Numbered from the stretch's first letter, positions 49,371 through 59,851 are shown. The stretch is 64,000 nt of DNA from Saccharomycopsis malanga (GCA_004014935.1 CP025324.1:1984501-2048500), one strand, 5' to 3'. The notes: generated from the sequence alone by a model not told the origin. Numbers and translations are program-made.

Positions 49371-49852
49371 TTAAAAATGTTGGAGTGGCTGTTGTGATAT
49401 GTGATGTTTACTGATATAATAATGTTTTGTATAATTCAACATGGTTCTCAATGAATACTTCAATTTGCCCTTGTACTACGTTTAGGAATGGCAGTTGCAA
49501 AGAAATTAAGGCAAATATTATGGATTTGAACCTGCTAGTCAAAGCATAGTGCTAAAAAGTATATGTGAGAGTTTTTCTGCCATCACTTTTACAGAGAGAT
49601 GGAACAATGAAACTAATAAAGAATATAATTGAGAATTTCACACTACTTTATGAGCTATTGGTTGTTTAATAAGTATGAAAATGTCTATAAACTTCCAACT
49701 CTAAGTACTCTTTAATTAGACTCTTAAATTTACCTTGATATGTTTCTCACACTTCCCTCGCTTACTATTATGATGTAACTTTGATATGTTTCTCTCATTT
49801 CACTCGCTTACTATTATGATGTAGCTCTGATTTGATTTTCAATATAATAAGA
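49371..49852. other. Spacer with a duplicated 40-bp motif
   Basis: TTGATATGTTTCTCACACTT, CCCTCGCTTACTATTATGAT and then TTTGATATGTTTCTCTCATT, TCACTCGCTTACTATTATGA form two near-identical units of about 50 bp at 49735-49830. No gene is seen. Confidence 0.5.
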
Positions 49853-50011
49853 ATTACACATTCCGATCCCAGCACATGTCAGTCTTGTATATACGCGTCA
49901 TATCTAAATGACTTGGAAAAGCCCAATCATGTCTTGTTGATATCCAATTGGCTGAAATTAAGCACTACAGTTTTGTCTAGGTCCTGTTTTAGACAGTTGC
50001 CCTAATCGTTA
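49853..50011 (-). mobile_element. SINE-like copy, long form, truncated head
   Basis: TTCCGATCCCAGCACATGTC, AGTCTTGTATATACGCGTCA, ATCCAATTGGCTGAAATTAA, GTCCTGTTTTAGACAGTTGC. Diverged, same strand as the next copy 60 bp away. Confidence 0.68.
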
Positions 50012-50070
50012 CTTTCCAATACTTGGATGTACATCTAGGTATATACAATGTATCAGCTAAACATTTGAAT

Positions 50071-50380
50071 AAATAATATCTTGTATTTCAAGCCCAGTGC
50101 ACATCAATTTCGTAGTGCTATGTCTAAAGGGACTAGCTAAAGCCCAGGGAAAACCCAATTAATCTACAGTCATCATATTCTTCATACTTGCTGGACTGAA
50201 AAGCAAACATTAGACTTTGGTCTAGGTCATCTTTCAGTTGCATTTGCCTGGGAATTCACGTTCAGCGTCGTAAAAAGCGTGAGTAACGTGTTCATCTTGG
50301 AATACCTGTGTGACTGTTAGGTACTGGCCATTGAACTATCGTGCCAGGTCTTTCTCTTCTCAGAGAACAATGGCCACTGG
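50071..50380 (-). mobile_element. SINE-like copy, long form, near complete
   Basis: Plus-strand order: TCTTGTATTTCAAGCCCAGT, TTTCGTAGTGCTATGTCTAA, AGGGACTAGCTAAAGCCCAG, TTAGACTTTGGTCTAGGTCA, TTTGCCTGGGAATTCACGTT, CAGCGTCGTAAAAAGCGTGA, TGCCAGGTCTTTCTCTTCTC, AGAGAACAATGGCCACTGG. The B-box region is eroded. It shares the TCGTAGTG variant with 39691-39897. Confidence 0.8.
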
Positions 50381-50467
50381 CTAAAGAAGCAACTATTATA
50401 ATATTTCTAATTTACATCTAAAAGGCATTTATCATGGCATAGACATACCTGATAGCAAATGACCATA

Positions 50468-51847
50468 CTATGTGGAATTGATCCATTTTTGATGAACGAA
50501 AAACTCGTAAATTTTGGATGTTTTATTGACATCAATCTTGAGCAATTCACGAGCAGTACGTTTTTTTAGTGTGCCGCCAGACCGAATGAGCTCTCTAAAC
50601 AAGGTTTCTTTGATAGCCAAGTAGGGTTTAGGACGGATACGCAAGTTGGAGCAAAGCAGCTGCTCTTCAGGCAGAAGCAACTCATAATCAGGAGAGTGGG
50701 TGATGTCTAATGGAGCAGCAGAAACGGTTTTCTTTGTGTTTTTGACAATAGCGCCTGCGCCATTGGCATAATCATTGACAGAAGCATTTTGGTAATTCAG
50801 GGCGATCAAATCAGAGAAATATCTGTCTGAAACAGCAGGGGTCACTGAATATGAGCTTGTTCTGCTATGGCGAGTTCCTGAGGAGTTTGCCGCACGTTGA
50901 AGCTGATTCATACGAACCACCTTGTCTTTTTCGTACTTGAGACCTGCTTCTATGGTTGTTAAGCCAGCATTACGCCAGCTTTGCAATTGGGCAATACGAT
51001 TACGAAGACTAAACTCGTTTAGGATATCTTCTGAAAAAACAGCAAAATCGTCAGGAGTCATGATTCGCGTGAATGCTTTTAGAGTGTTGTATAGCTCTTT
51101 TTCTTCTTTCAGTCTTTTTTTCTTCTTTTCGTTCTCGATATTTTTCTTATAATCCAACAAATTATATTTCAACATGAGTCTTTTACGCTCTGCTCTGGCA
51201 GACAAGCGTGCGTCGTAAATCTCCAAAATCGTGAGCTTCAAATTGATATCCTCTTCCTTGTCCTCTGGAAAGAACAGCATTTCCTTCACTGTTGTTTCTG
51301 CATCGTTTTCGTACTCCTGCTCAAACTCCAACCGACCTGGCATGTACCCATGGATCTCGTGGCATAAAGGCACTGACGCAGGCGGTTTAGGGATAGGTGG
51401 CGGCAACGGAGCATTCAATCTCTCTTCAAGACGCTTCTTTCGTTTTTGAGCAAACGTTTCTGGAGTAACATGGCTGAAATCTTTATTCATTTCGGGAATA
51501 GGATAGCTCGATGAATTGAGATAATAATCAAAATAATGCTGTTTCACCTCTTCTCGCGATCGGCCTCCAATATGTTTGGCTATATCGCTCCAATTTCCTA
51601 ACCCACATGTTTGGGCTCCTTCTATTAACAACAATTCCTCATCTGCTCCCCAGTCCTCGCTGAATATAGGAAACACCGGCTGCTCAATAATCCGGTAGTC
51701 ATGATATGGCTTGTGGTTTTCGCTGTACGCACCAGACGAAAAACATGGAACGCAAAGATCATATTCCTTACACTCAGCACAGGATATCCGCACTCGGTTT
51801 GAACAATCCTGTCCACACACATCACAATGAAACTGTCCACTGTTCAT
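50468..51847 (-). CDS. ADA2: SAGA transcriptional adaptor ADA2
   Basis: 459 residues from ATG 51845-51847 (MNSGQFHCDVCG), the start conserved in the family; the frame extends further only to a TTG. Ada2 binds Gcn5 and Ada3 in SAGA/ADA and boosts histone acetylation. A ZZ finger spans about 8-55 with the FHCDVCGQDCSNRVRISCAE and CKEYDLCVPCFS cysteines. SANT follows at about 64-112 (DWGADEELLLIEGAQTCGLG, NWSDIAKHIGGRS). A charged middle contains the ADA box-like coiled region. SWIRM closes the protein at about 370-459 (IRPKPYLAIKETLFREL to NKTSKIYEFFVHQKWI). Length matches S. cerevisiae Ada2 (434). Confidence 0.97.
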   Translation of the reverse strand: MNSGQFHCDVCGQDCSNRVRISCAECKEYDLCVPCFSSGAYSENHKPYHDYRIIEQPVFPIFSEDWGADEELLLIEGAQTCGLGNWSDIAKHIGGRSREEVKQHYFDYYLNSSSYPIPEMNKDFSHVTPETFAQKRKKRLEERLNAPLPPPIPKPPASVPLCHEIHGYMPGRLEFEQEYENDAETTVKEMLFFPEDKEEDINLKLTILEIYDARLSARAERKRLMLKYNLLDYKKNIENEKKKKRLKEEKELYNTLKAFTRIMTPDDFAVFSEDILNEFSLRNRIAQLQSWRNAGLTTIEAGLKYEKDKVVRMNQLQRAANSSGTRHSRTSSYSVTPAVSDRYFSDLIALNYQNASVNDYANGAGAIVKNTKKTVSAAPLDITHSPDYELLLPEEQLLCSNLRIRPKPYLAIKETLFRELIRSGGTLKKRTARELLKIDVNKTSKIYEFFVHQKWINST

Positions 51848-52049
51848 TATTCCTATGCTACCTGATGGCCTCTCCAGCAAACTCAAATTCAAATATCAAA
51901 TTATCTTGCTCTAACTGCTGCTCTAGCATTAATAACTCAGAAATATATATCATCAAGTAAGCACCTTTTCGCGATAATGAAATTTATTACCGTATTGGGA
52001 CTACTAAGGCCGGGTAATCATGCTATATATGCAAATGCTCAACATGAGG
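51848..52049. promoter_or_regulatory. ADA2 upstream region
   Basis: About 200 bp between the ADA2 start and a SINE-like copy. No site is assigned. Confidence 0.45.
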
Positions 52050-52237
52050 ATGGCCAGTGTTGTCGAAGAAGAGATAAAAGATCTGGCAGGATAATTTAGC
52101 TGTGCTCTGGGAACACGGCCTAGACCAAAATCTAGTTCTTTCGTTCCACCAATTGGGTGAGAAGATTATAATGAACGGACATTATTTGGGTTTTCCCTAG
52201 GCTTGAAATATATGATATTATTATTATTATTATTATT
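52050..52237 (+). mobile_element. SINE-like copy, rearranged long form
   Basis: GATGGCCAGTGTTGTCGAAG (head), GATCTGGCAGGATAATTTAG, GGCCTAGACCAAAATCTAGT, CCAATTGGGTGAGAAGATTA, TTTGGGTTTTCCCTAGGCTT, GAAATATATGATATT, then (ATT)n. The AAGTCCC to ACTGGG part is missing. 200 bp upstream of ADA2, outside coding DNA. Confidence 0.74.
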
Positions 52238-52892
52238 TCTTGTTTCTTGTTTCTTGTTTCTTTCTTCAGTTTATTCCACTATCTTTGTTTTTACGAGTCT
52301 ACGCTACTTGCCTGAACAACAATTACTTTTTTTAACAGCCAGTTACGTTTTTACTCATTCTCCATTTAATACGAAACCATCTTAATAATACAAGAGTTCA
52401 ACAATAATAGCATTAATATTATCATCTCAGTATAATTATCTGAAATAACAACAACAAATGGTTCCGACTTCGTAACCAATTCAATCATGTGTATCTTGTG
52501 CGGAAAACAACATTTTTCGCTCAATAAAACTACTATGTGCAACATTAAATATTGAAAAATTCAACCAACACTTTATTTCTCAAAAGAAACTCAATACAAA
52601 CGTTTTCACTACCAATTGTTGGCCGTATTTTGTTAAATTGTACTTCACCTCTTTAGGAACTTATTAAATAACCTTTATATGATATAGTATTATTTTTTAT
52701 TTGGAAAATAGCACACTGTCACATCGCAAAAAAAAACCCTCAAAAACTGTGTTAGACAAAGAGATAATAGAGCATAGGAGAAGCTGAAAATAGTTATACA
52801 TTCAATACTTTTATGCACTTGTCAGAAAGGAAAAAAAAATAACTTTAACGTGATTGACATATAAATCTTCTAATAATATTGTTGTTATTAAT
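52238..52892. other. AT-rich spacer
   Basis: Starts with a repeated TTTCTTG (about 52236-52264). No gene or RNA recognised. Confidence 0.45.
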
Positions 52893-53071
52893 AATATCAT
52901 ATATTTCAAGCCCAGTACAGATCAGTTTCGTATACACACGCCATGTCTAAAGGGACTTGATAAAGCCCAATCATAGTTGGCTCACCAGTGTTCCTGTTAG
53001 GTCTTTTTTTTCTTTTCTCCGAGAGCACTGACCACTGAGCCAAATGGCCCAGTGGCCATATTGTTATTAAT
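52882..53071. repeat. 11-bp target-site duplication around a SINE copy
   Basis: TTGTTATTAAT occurs at 52882-52892 and again at 53061-53071, exactly bracketing the element at 52893-53060. The match can be extended to ATATTGTT(GTT)ATTAAT if one GTT difference is allowed. This is the best insertion footprint in the window. Confidence 0.68.
52893..53060 (-). mobile_element. SINE-like copy, internally deleted form, with TSD
   Basis: In sense (minus strand): TATGGCCACTGGGCCATTTG, GCTCAGTGGTCAGTGCTCTC, GACCTAACAGGAACACTGGT, GAGCCAACTATGATTGGGCT, AAGTCCCTTTAGACATGGCG, ACTGGGCTTGAAATATATGA. The A box is intact and the classical B box is missing because of an internal deletion. 168 bp between perfect 11-bp repeats. 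Confidence 0.88.
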
Positions 53072-54689
53072 GTAAATTAAAAACAGCCATATTAACAATA
53101 CCCTTCAAATCTACATCAGTGCAAAAATTCTACATAATAGTATCAAACTATATAAACTCTTTACAAACCAATCACCTCTAACCAATCACCACTAACAACT
53201 AACCATTAACAGAAAGACCATCTCGTAAAATATATCTGAAACAACCTCTTACACCTCTGGTCACGCCGATCTTGCGCATACACGCATAAACATGCATACG
53301 CAAAAAAGAGCTATCAAAGGTCTAGAACAGGACAGGGGTCTTTGTCGTTAGCATTGGTTGCGATTGCGAGGTGAAATGGGGGATGAGGTTGCGATAGACT
53401 GCTGAGGGAAAGAAGAGCTTACAGAGGTTGTATATGGTTTTTTGAGAAAAGCAATTGAGGAATTCTAATTTGAAAAAAAAAAAAGACCAGGAGTCTGGCA
53501 AACCTATTCGAAGCCAAAACGTTTTAAGGAAAAGCTAAACCTTTCAGGCGCCAAGTGGATCGGTCCCTGTTTCGACGGTTACATGGATCGACAAGCCAGA
53601 GAGACTAAAATAACTTAGTTTGAGGTTAATGGAGATCGTAATTGAATGGTATGAAATAGGGGTGTAGGGGGTGTTTACATAGTGCTATTGATTATCGTTA
53701 TATAACAATTATTACAAAACAGTTCTTATATCATCATCAATGGTATGAATAGAAAATGAAATAGATGATAATATTAGGGCGAAACCAGGTATAGTGTGTA
53801 TGTCTACATGTGGAAGATGCATAATTAAACAGACAAGGCGACGCAAGTTCTCAAAGCGGTGAGGAAAGTGCAGCAGCTTCTGCAAGGGAGACATGGTACA
53901 TGCAGGTTTTCAGAATGGGGTATATGATCACAGTATTGCCACAGGGTGGCAGGATGAGAAAGACAGACAGTTATGGATTATGAAACTAAAAGACATAATA
54001 GTGATAGGCACACTATTTGCAAGCGAAACGATATACCCAAGACATTGAGCTGCAATCAACCTCCCTGCGTACCATGGATCAACAGAACCACGCGCCCTGC
54101 CCAAGGTATTGTCATGCGGCTTCCTGCACACGACATGCTGAACGCACATATATATATATTTATACCAAAAGCGTTCAATACACTACCACACTACTACCCG
54201 AAGATTGCCAAAATTGAAATACTGTTCAGGTATTTGTAAATTGCAGATTAGCATGGTACCATGCATGGTGAAGGAGTGGACATGTAAAAGAATCAGCAGG
54301 TCCAGAGTGGTTAAAAACAAAGCCAACTGGCTTTAAAACTTTATTTTTCCCAAAATACACTTTAAGTTGCTGGTCACCAATCTTAAAAAAAACAAGGTCT
54401 GACAGGAGCCATCGGCCTTAAGGTAACCAATTGGTTTGCGCAACCGAAAACTGGGTATACCAAGTTACTCCTATAGTTTAGATATAGTAAGAATGAAGTG
54501 CGCTTAGCCACTGACCCGCTGTCCAGGAACCGGACAACAAGCCTGCAGGACACTGTGCAGGACACCTTGCAGAAACTCGCGTCTAGACAGGGTAACCGGA
54601 GCTCATCACTGCCGAGCGACACATCCATCCTTGCTTGCAGCACAACTGACACTTTTGGTTGTATTAAGCGCCGACAGACTGCCACACCA
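53072..54689. other. Long non-coding stretch upstream of PSP1
   Basis: 1.6 kb without a credible gene on either strand and less AT-rich than other spacers, especially 54400-54700. I looked for conserved boxes of snoRNA, RNase P and SRP RNA and could not support any. It could be promoter, an upstream non-coding transcript or a fast-evolving short gene. Nothing is called. Confidence 0.4.
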
Positions 54690-54697
54690 TATATAAG
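54690..54697 (+). promoter_or_regulatory. TATA-box candidate for PSP1
   Basis: TATATAAG at 54690-54697, about 600 bp before the PSP1 start codon, just upstream of a long leader-like region. It implies a leader of several hundred bases. Confidence 0.4.
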
Positions 54698-55017
54698 AAG
54701 CTTCCCGAGACCCGTAGTGGCGTTTATTTTATTGTTTTTTGCCCCCCTAATATTCAATTAAGTGTCTAGCCTTTCACAAGAGACATTCAACTTGGCGCTT
54801 CACAGCTATTGATTACCATCCAGTCTAGCGAGGAAAAAATAAAAAGAACACAACCTCTTTCCAGCGTTCAGTAGTCTTTGATTTTCTGGCGTTGCGCTAA
54901 TCTGCCCTTATTTAGTCTGCGCTCTTGTATGGTAACTGCACCTCAAGCGACTAGCTTCTGGGTCTCTAGCCAAGCGCTTCATACAATTGTCTTGTCTGGT
55001 GTGACTGTGCTTCTACG

Positions 55018-55245
55018 GTAAGTTGTCTTCTGTTATAATATAAATTATTTCTAATGCCTCCATTTGAGAGTTTGTTTGTCGGTTTGAAAATCAAATAGAA
55101 ACTTAGTTTTTTTCCCTCTTCTTCTTCTTCGTGTGTTTCATAGCAAGTCCGATTCGCAGCGCCCCTTCGTTATAGACCAATAATAGAATATCTCTCTGGA
55201 GCGCTATTTTTCCTTCGCTTGTCTTCATTTCAACTAACTAAACAG
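55018..55245 (+). other. Possible intron in the PSP1 5' leader
   Basis: GTAAGT at 55018-55023, a near-consensus branch site AACTAAC at 55232-55238 and ACAG ending at 55245. The branch-to-AG distance of 8 nt equals that in the SMD2 intron of this window. No coding sequence is involved, so there is no reading-frame support. Confidence 0.35.
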
Positions 55246-55300
55246 GTTTTATTAGTTGCCCCTCTCTGTTATACCAAGGCTTCTTCTCATCCTCACATAA

Positions 55301-57478
55301 ATGTTCCCTTATTCCCTGAAGGACAGACCTGTTTTTTCCAGCTCCGATAGCTTCAAGCATACCAACTCCCCTGCCTCTGTGTATTCGTCCTCGTTTTCCA
55401 GAGCAACAACTCCTGTTAACTTTTCCGGCACTCCTGCCACCACAGCCAATAACACGCCTCTTCAATTCAAGGACATGGAACTCAACTCGGAGTTCCAATT
55501 TGGCGCCACGTCGTCTCCACCAGCAAGCTCCGACTTGCCTGACATCAACGTTTCCCTCGAGAACAAGCCAATGGACTTGGAAAAGTACATTCATGACTTG
55601 ACCGACGAGTCCTCTCCTGCAACCACTGCATCCAGCGAGCTGCACCATCAGTCCCAGGGCTCTTTTAGAAGCGTTTCACCTTTCCACTTGAGTACTTCCA
55701 TCTGGGATTCGCCTTCTAGCTTGGCATCTCCTCACAACACTCAAGACTCTTCCTCGTTTGTCGAGCCTCCAGCCTTCAAGCCAATGGTGACCAGAACAAA
55801 CTCGTTGCCAAAGAACAACTTGAGCATTGATATCAACCAGGCAAACACCTGCAAGGTTCCAAACCCAGTCAGATCTGCATTCGTGCCTTCAAGCAACAAC
55901 AATTTGGCTGTACAGAACAATGCAGTTCACCGCAGAAAAGTCTCTGCTGGCGACTCAATCTGGGGTGCGTCCAACTTTACCCCAACCAATGAGTTCTTTG
56001 GAAGAAGCATCACATCTAACGACATGAGCAGTTTGAATAGTGGTTTATCATTTCTCAATTTGGCTGAACAATCTTTGGCTCCACAACAGCATTTGAAGTC
56101 TCCTCTCTTAGCCTCATTCAATCACAAATATTCTAACAGCGGCGCCAACTTGGACGTTTTTTCGCCATCAAGAAACGCTTTCTTTTCAAGCAACAACGCC
56201 AGCGTCCCAAGAAGCAGCTCTTTGTTTGAGACACCTAGCTACAATAACGTTCCCCAACAGCCATTGTCGGCAACCAACTTGACTGAGATTTTGAAATACT
56301 TTTCCAAGTCAGAGGAGCCACCAATCCAGCAATTGTGCATTGACGACTTGAAAAGCTTGAACTACGACAAGGTATTTTCAACCAAAGCTGGCCAGTTGCC
56401 TCGCTTTTTGCTCCCTGGACAAGAAGGAGATGCATTTGGAAATACTTACCAGCACAACAGCCATCAATTGGTGTTGATTTCGTTCAAGAACGGTAGATTG
56501 GACATTTTCTACTACCCATTGTCAGGATCTTTCAACAGCTTGAAGGTTGGCGATTTGGTTTTTGTAGAGGCCGATCGTGGCAAGGATTTGGGTATGGTTG
56601 TATCCACTGATATCTCCATTGATGACGCCAGATTGATCAAGATGATCCAGTACGAAGAGCAGAACGATGCCTTGAGATTTGACAACGAAGACAACAAAAA
56701 TTTTAACAACAACAACGCTGCCCCACCTCAACCACACATTCCAAAACAGGTGTTGCGTATTGCCTTGCCACACGAGATTGCACAAATCTCCCACAAGCAG
56801 TCCGACGAACAGAAGGCATTGGCTATCATGCAGTCCAAGTTGGTCATCCACAAGGTTCCTATGAAGGTTTTGGGTGCAGAATATCAGTGGGACAGAAGAA
56901 AGTTGACTTTTTATTATGTTGCCAATAAGAGAATTGACTTTAGAGATTTGGTTAAGGACATTTTCAGAATTTACAAAACAAGAATTTGGATGTGTGCCGT
57001 CACCCCAACTGATATGAGCATCAAGGAGACTATTGTCGACGAGACTGCTTTCCAGCCACAATTCCGTTTCCCTGAACAGCAACAAGCGCAATTGATTGCC
57101 ACTTCTGCTCCTTCAAGTAAGAATAACAGCATTGGATCTCGTCATGAGACCAGAGACTCAACCTCTTCCAATGGAAGCGACTACTTGAGTCTCTCCAATA
57201 CCAACACCCAAACTGTGATGACTAATGGCAATGGCAACTACTCCTACACTACCACTCCTATTGCTAGCACTTTCGGTTTCAATAACACAGCTAACAACTC
57301 CAATCTTGCTGCTCCTTTCAACCAACACCCTGTCAAGAGCGGCTCTATCTCTGGAATGCCACAGTTTGTTCAACAATACCAAACTCAACAATTTGTCAAC
57401 CAACAAGCTGCAAACCAGACACAATCCCAACACCAACGTCTTCATTCTGGTTTGACTGCTAGTGTTTGGAACGCTTGA
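55301..57478 (+). CDS. PSP1: PSP1-domain protein
   Basis: 725 residues. Psp1 is a fungal protein of poorly known molecular function; overexpression suppresses DNA polymerase alpha/delta mutants in S. cerevisiae. About 390 N-terminal residues are low in complexity (Ser, Asn, Pro, Thr) with RTNSLPKNN and RRKVSAGDSIW motifs that look like kinase and 14-3-3 type sites. The conserved PSP1 C-terminal domain is at about 395-590: YYPLSGSFNSLKVGDLVFVE, ADRGKDLGMVV, EYQWDRRKLTFYYVANKRID, FRDLVKDIFRIYKTRIWM. A Gln/Asn-rich tail follows. Codon choice is strongly biased, suggesting good expression. Preceded by an unusually long non-coding stretch. Confidence 0.9.
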   Translation: MFPYSLKDRPVFSSSDSFKHTNSPASVYSSSFSRATTPVNFSGTPATTANNTPLQFKDMELNSEFQFGATSSPPASSDLPDINVSLENKPMDLEKYIHDLTDESSPATTASSELHHQSQGSFRSVSPFHLSTSIWDSPSSLASPHNTQDSSSFVEPPAFKPMVTRTNSLPKNNLSIDINQANTCKVPNPVRSAFVPSSNNNLAVQNNAVHRRKVSAGDSIWGASNFTPTNEFFGRSITSNDMSSLNSGLSFLNLAEQSLAPQQHLKSPLLASFNHKYSNSGANLDVFSPSRNAFFSSNNASVPRSSSLFETPSYNNVPQQPLSATNLTEILKYFSKSEEPPIQQLCIDDLKSLNYDKVFSTKAGQLPRFLLPGQEGDAFGNTYQHNSHQLVLISFKNGRLDIFYYPLSGSFNSLKVGDLVFVEADRGKDLGMVVSTDISIDDARLIKMIQYEEQNDALRFDNEDNKNFNNNNAAPPQPHIPKQVLRIALPHEIAQISHKQSDEQKALAIMQSKLVIHKVPMKVLGAEYQWDRRKLTFYYVANKRIDFRDLVKDIFRIYKTRIWMCAVTPTDMSIKETIVDETAFQPQFRFPEQQQAQLIATSAPSSKNNSIGSRHETRDSTSSNGSDYLSLSNTNTQTVMTNGNGNYSYTTTPIASTFGFNNTANNSNLAAPFNQHPVKSGSISGMPQFVQQYQTQQFVNQQAANQTQSQHQRLHSGLTASVWNA

Positions 57479-58325
57479 GAAATGTTAGAAAAAAAAAACA
57501 TTATACTTGAAAACTAAAAAAAACAACATATTTTGAACGCCGTTTCTCTCTCGCTTTATACAACACAACGCCTGATACACAATATTTGCTGCTCTAAGAA
57601 AAAAAAGCACTTGGTATTTTTTTATTTCCTTTCTGGACACTTGATAGAAACACCTTTTCATTTTCTCTTTCATTCTACACATTTTTCTCGGATATCCACT
57701 CTTTTTTGTCACGAATACCATTTTTGTTGGTCGAAATTGGCTTGTGATTTGTCTCTATGAGTACTATTTAGATTAGTTTTGTTTTACATCGCACATACAC
57801 TGTTTTTGTCCTTTACAGCTATATAGAATTAACATGCATTTTACAGTTTTAATGGGTTGATTGTATGGTATTTGAACAAGTAATGTTTATTTTAATTTGA
57901 TTTATTGCAGCTGTTGTGATTTTGGTTACTGTAAATATTTATTATTGTTTATAAATTATAATAGTTGTCAACTGTAATCATCATATATATAAATATACTT
58001 ATTATAAAGGTGATGGTGCTTACCTAAGCGCAACGAAAAATGCGAATAGTAAGAATTAAAGTAGTAACAGGGCACGCGTACTGTTTTGGCAGTTTATCAA
58101 GTTTGACGCGGTTATAAAAGAGATTGTGGAAAGGTAGAGAGTGGAAAAGACGGAGAGAAATAAACTTGACTGCGCAATTGATACTGAAATATAGCAGTGG
58201 AAAGTGATCTATCATTTTAGCACGTTTTACACGACGCGAGTCCATGAGATATAAATTTATGATATAATTCTATATTGAAATTTGATATAAAACCCGTCTT
58301 CAATAGCAGTTCTACAAGGTTTTTC
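57479..58325. other. Spacer between PSP1 and PPH3
   Basis: 847 bp of AT-rich DNA with no gene. Holds the PSP1 3' end and PPH3 promoter. No SINE-like copy is seen. Confidence 0.5.
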
Positions 58326-59313
58326 ATGGTGGATATTGATAAGTATGTTTGTTGTTTTACTATGCTAAAGTTACACGTACTAACGTTTATATAGAACAAT
58401 CGAACAGATCAAAAACTGTCAGCACGTCCCCGAGCAAGACGTACAAGAGATATGCTCAAAAGTCCAGGAACTTCTCATCGAGGAGGCGAACATCCAGCTC
58501 ATATATACACCGGTGATCATCTGTGGGGATATCCATGGCCAGCTTCATGATCTTCTTACACTTTTTGAAAAGAACGGAGATGTGCCGGACAGCCAGTACT
58601 TGTTCCTTGGAGATTTCGTAGACCGCGGATTCTATTCAGTAGAAACGTTTCTCTTGCTTATTCTGTTGAAGCTCAGGTATCCAGACCGGATTCATTTAGT
58701 GCGCGGAAACCACGAAAGTCGGCTGATCACCATGGTCTACGGCTTTTACGATGAATGCTTGCGTAAATATGGGTCTGTCAATGTCTGGCGATATTGCTGT
58801 GAAATCTTCGATTACTTGTCTCTTGGTGCGCTCATTGACAATGGCAGTGGCAACGAAAGTGGCGGCATTTTCTGTATCCATGGAGGACTTTCCCCTGACA
58901 TTGATTTCATAGACCAGATTAAATATATTGACAGAAAACAAGAAGTTCCCCACGAAGGCGCAATGTGTGACTTGTTGTGGAGTGATCCTGATGACGTGCC
59001 CGCTTGGGGCATTAGCCCTCGAGGAGCCGGATACTTGTTTGGTGACAATGAAGTAAAAAAGTTTCTTCATTTGAACCATTTGGGCTTAATAGCTCGTGCC
59101 CACCAGTTGGTCATGGAGGGCTATAAGGAGTTATTCGATGGAGGCTTGGTCACAGTATGGTCTGCGCCCAACTATTGCTACAGATGTGGCAATGTTGCCG
59201 CTGTGCTAAAAATCGACGACCACTTGAATAGAGAATATAATATATTCGAAGCTGCGACCAGCAACGTGGATTCCATCCCTTCAAAAAACCCAGCTGCGGA
59301 GTATTTTCTTTAG
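58326..59313 (+). CDS. PPH3: PP4-type phosphatase catalytic subunit, spliced
   Basis: Join 58326-58342 and 58395-59313, 311 residues. Pph3 with Psy2 dephosphorylates gamma-H2A and Rad53 after DNA damage. Exon 1 holds only MVDIDK; exon 2 continues [20 protein letters not shown] and is colinear with yeast Pph3 to the terminal YFL, the methylated C-terminus of PP2A-like enzymes. Metal-binding motifs GDIHG, GDFVDRG and GNHE are intact. [19 protein letters not shown] and [19 protein letters not shown] match Pph3 rather than Sit4 or Ppg1. An ungapped frame at 58513 begins with GTG and would lose the first 60 residues, so the spliced model is preferred. Confidence 0.96.
58343..58394 (+). other. PPH3 intron, 52 nt
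   Basis: GTATGT at 58343-58348, perfect branch site TACTAAC at 58378-58384, AG at 58393-58394. It interrupts a Lys codon after residue 5. Removal restores the family N-terminus. Confidence 0.95.
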
Positions 59314-59851
59314 CATGCTAATCTATCCATTCTCTATCTGCTATTTGAGAATCATTTGATGACGATTATGATATTTGAAATTTTGGTTCATTTTTGTTTT
59401 TACTACATTTCTGATTTTTATTTTATGCTTTATTTTGGCTCATTCTTTAATACTATAGACATACTATTATTCTTTTCATACTCATCTACTTTGAACCAAA
59501 ACAATTTGTATTAATTGTAGATTACAATACCATACAATCCATACTTGTTCTTTCGACATGCAAATAACAAGATTTTTTGAAGGAAGAAAAATTTCAAATC
59601 ATTACTTCTTTACAATTTCCTACCATCATAAATTATTATTTCCTTTACCATGCTTGATTCTGCTTCATTTTAATTATAACAAAATAGTTGCCTAAATAAT
59701 CTCCTCCTTATATATGGTTACGAGCCCTCCACTGAAAATTTAGAGGGGAATTTTCAACATGATGGATTATAGTAGTAAATACTATTTATTATTGAAGGTA
59801 ATAAGTAGAAAATTATTGTGGAAACCCCTTTTAATTAAATATTAAGGTATT
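59314..59851. other. Spacer between PPH3 and SMD2
   Basis: 538 bp, strongly AT-rich. No gene or repeat copy is seen. Confidence 0.5.

Noticed and set aside
51848-51892. Longer ADA2 start
   Set aside because: The extension begins with TTG and is not family-like; the ATG at 51845-51847 gives the conserved N-terminus.
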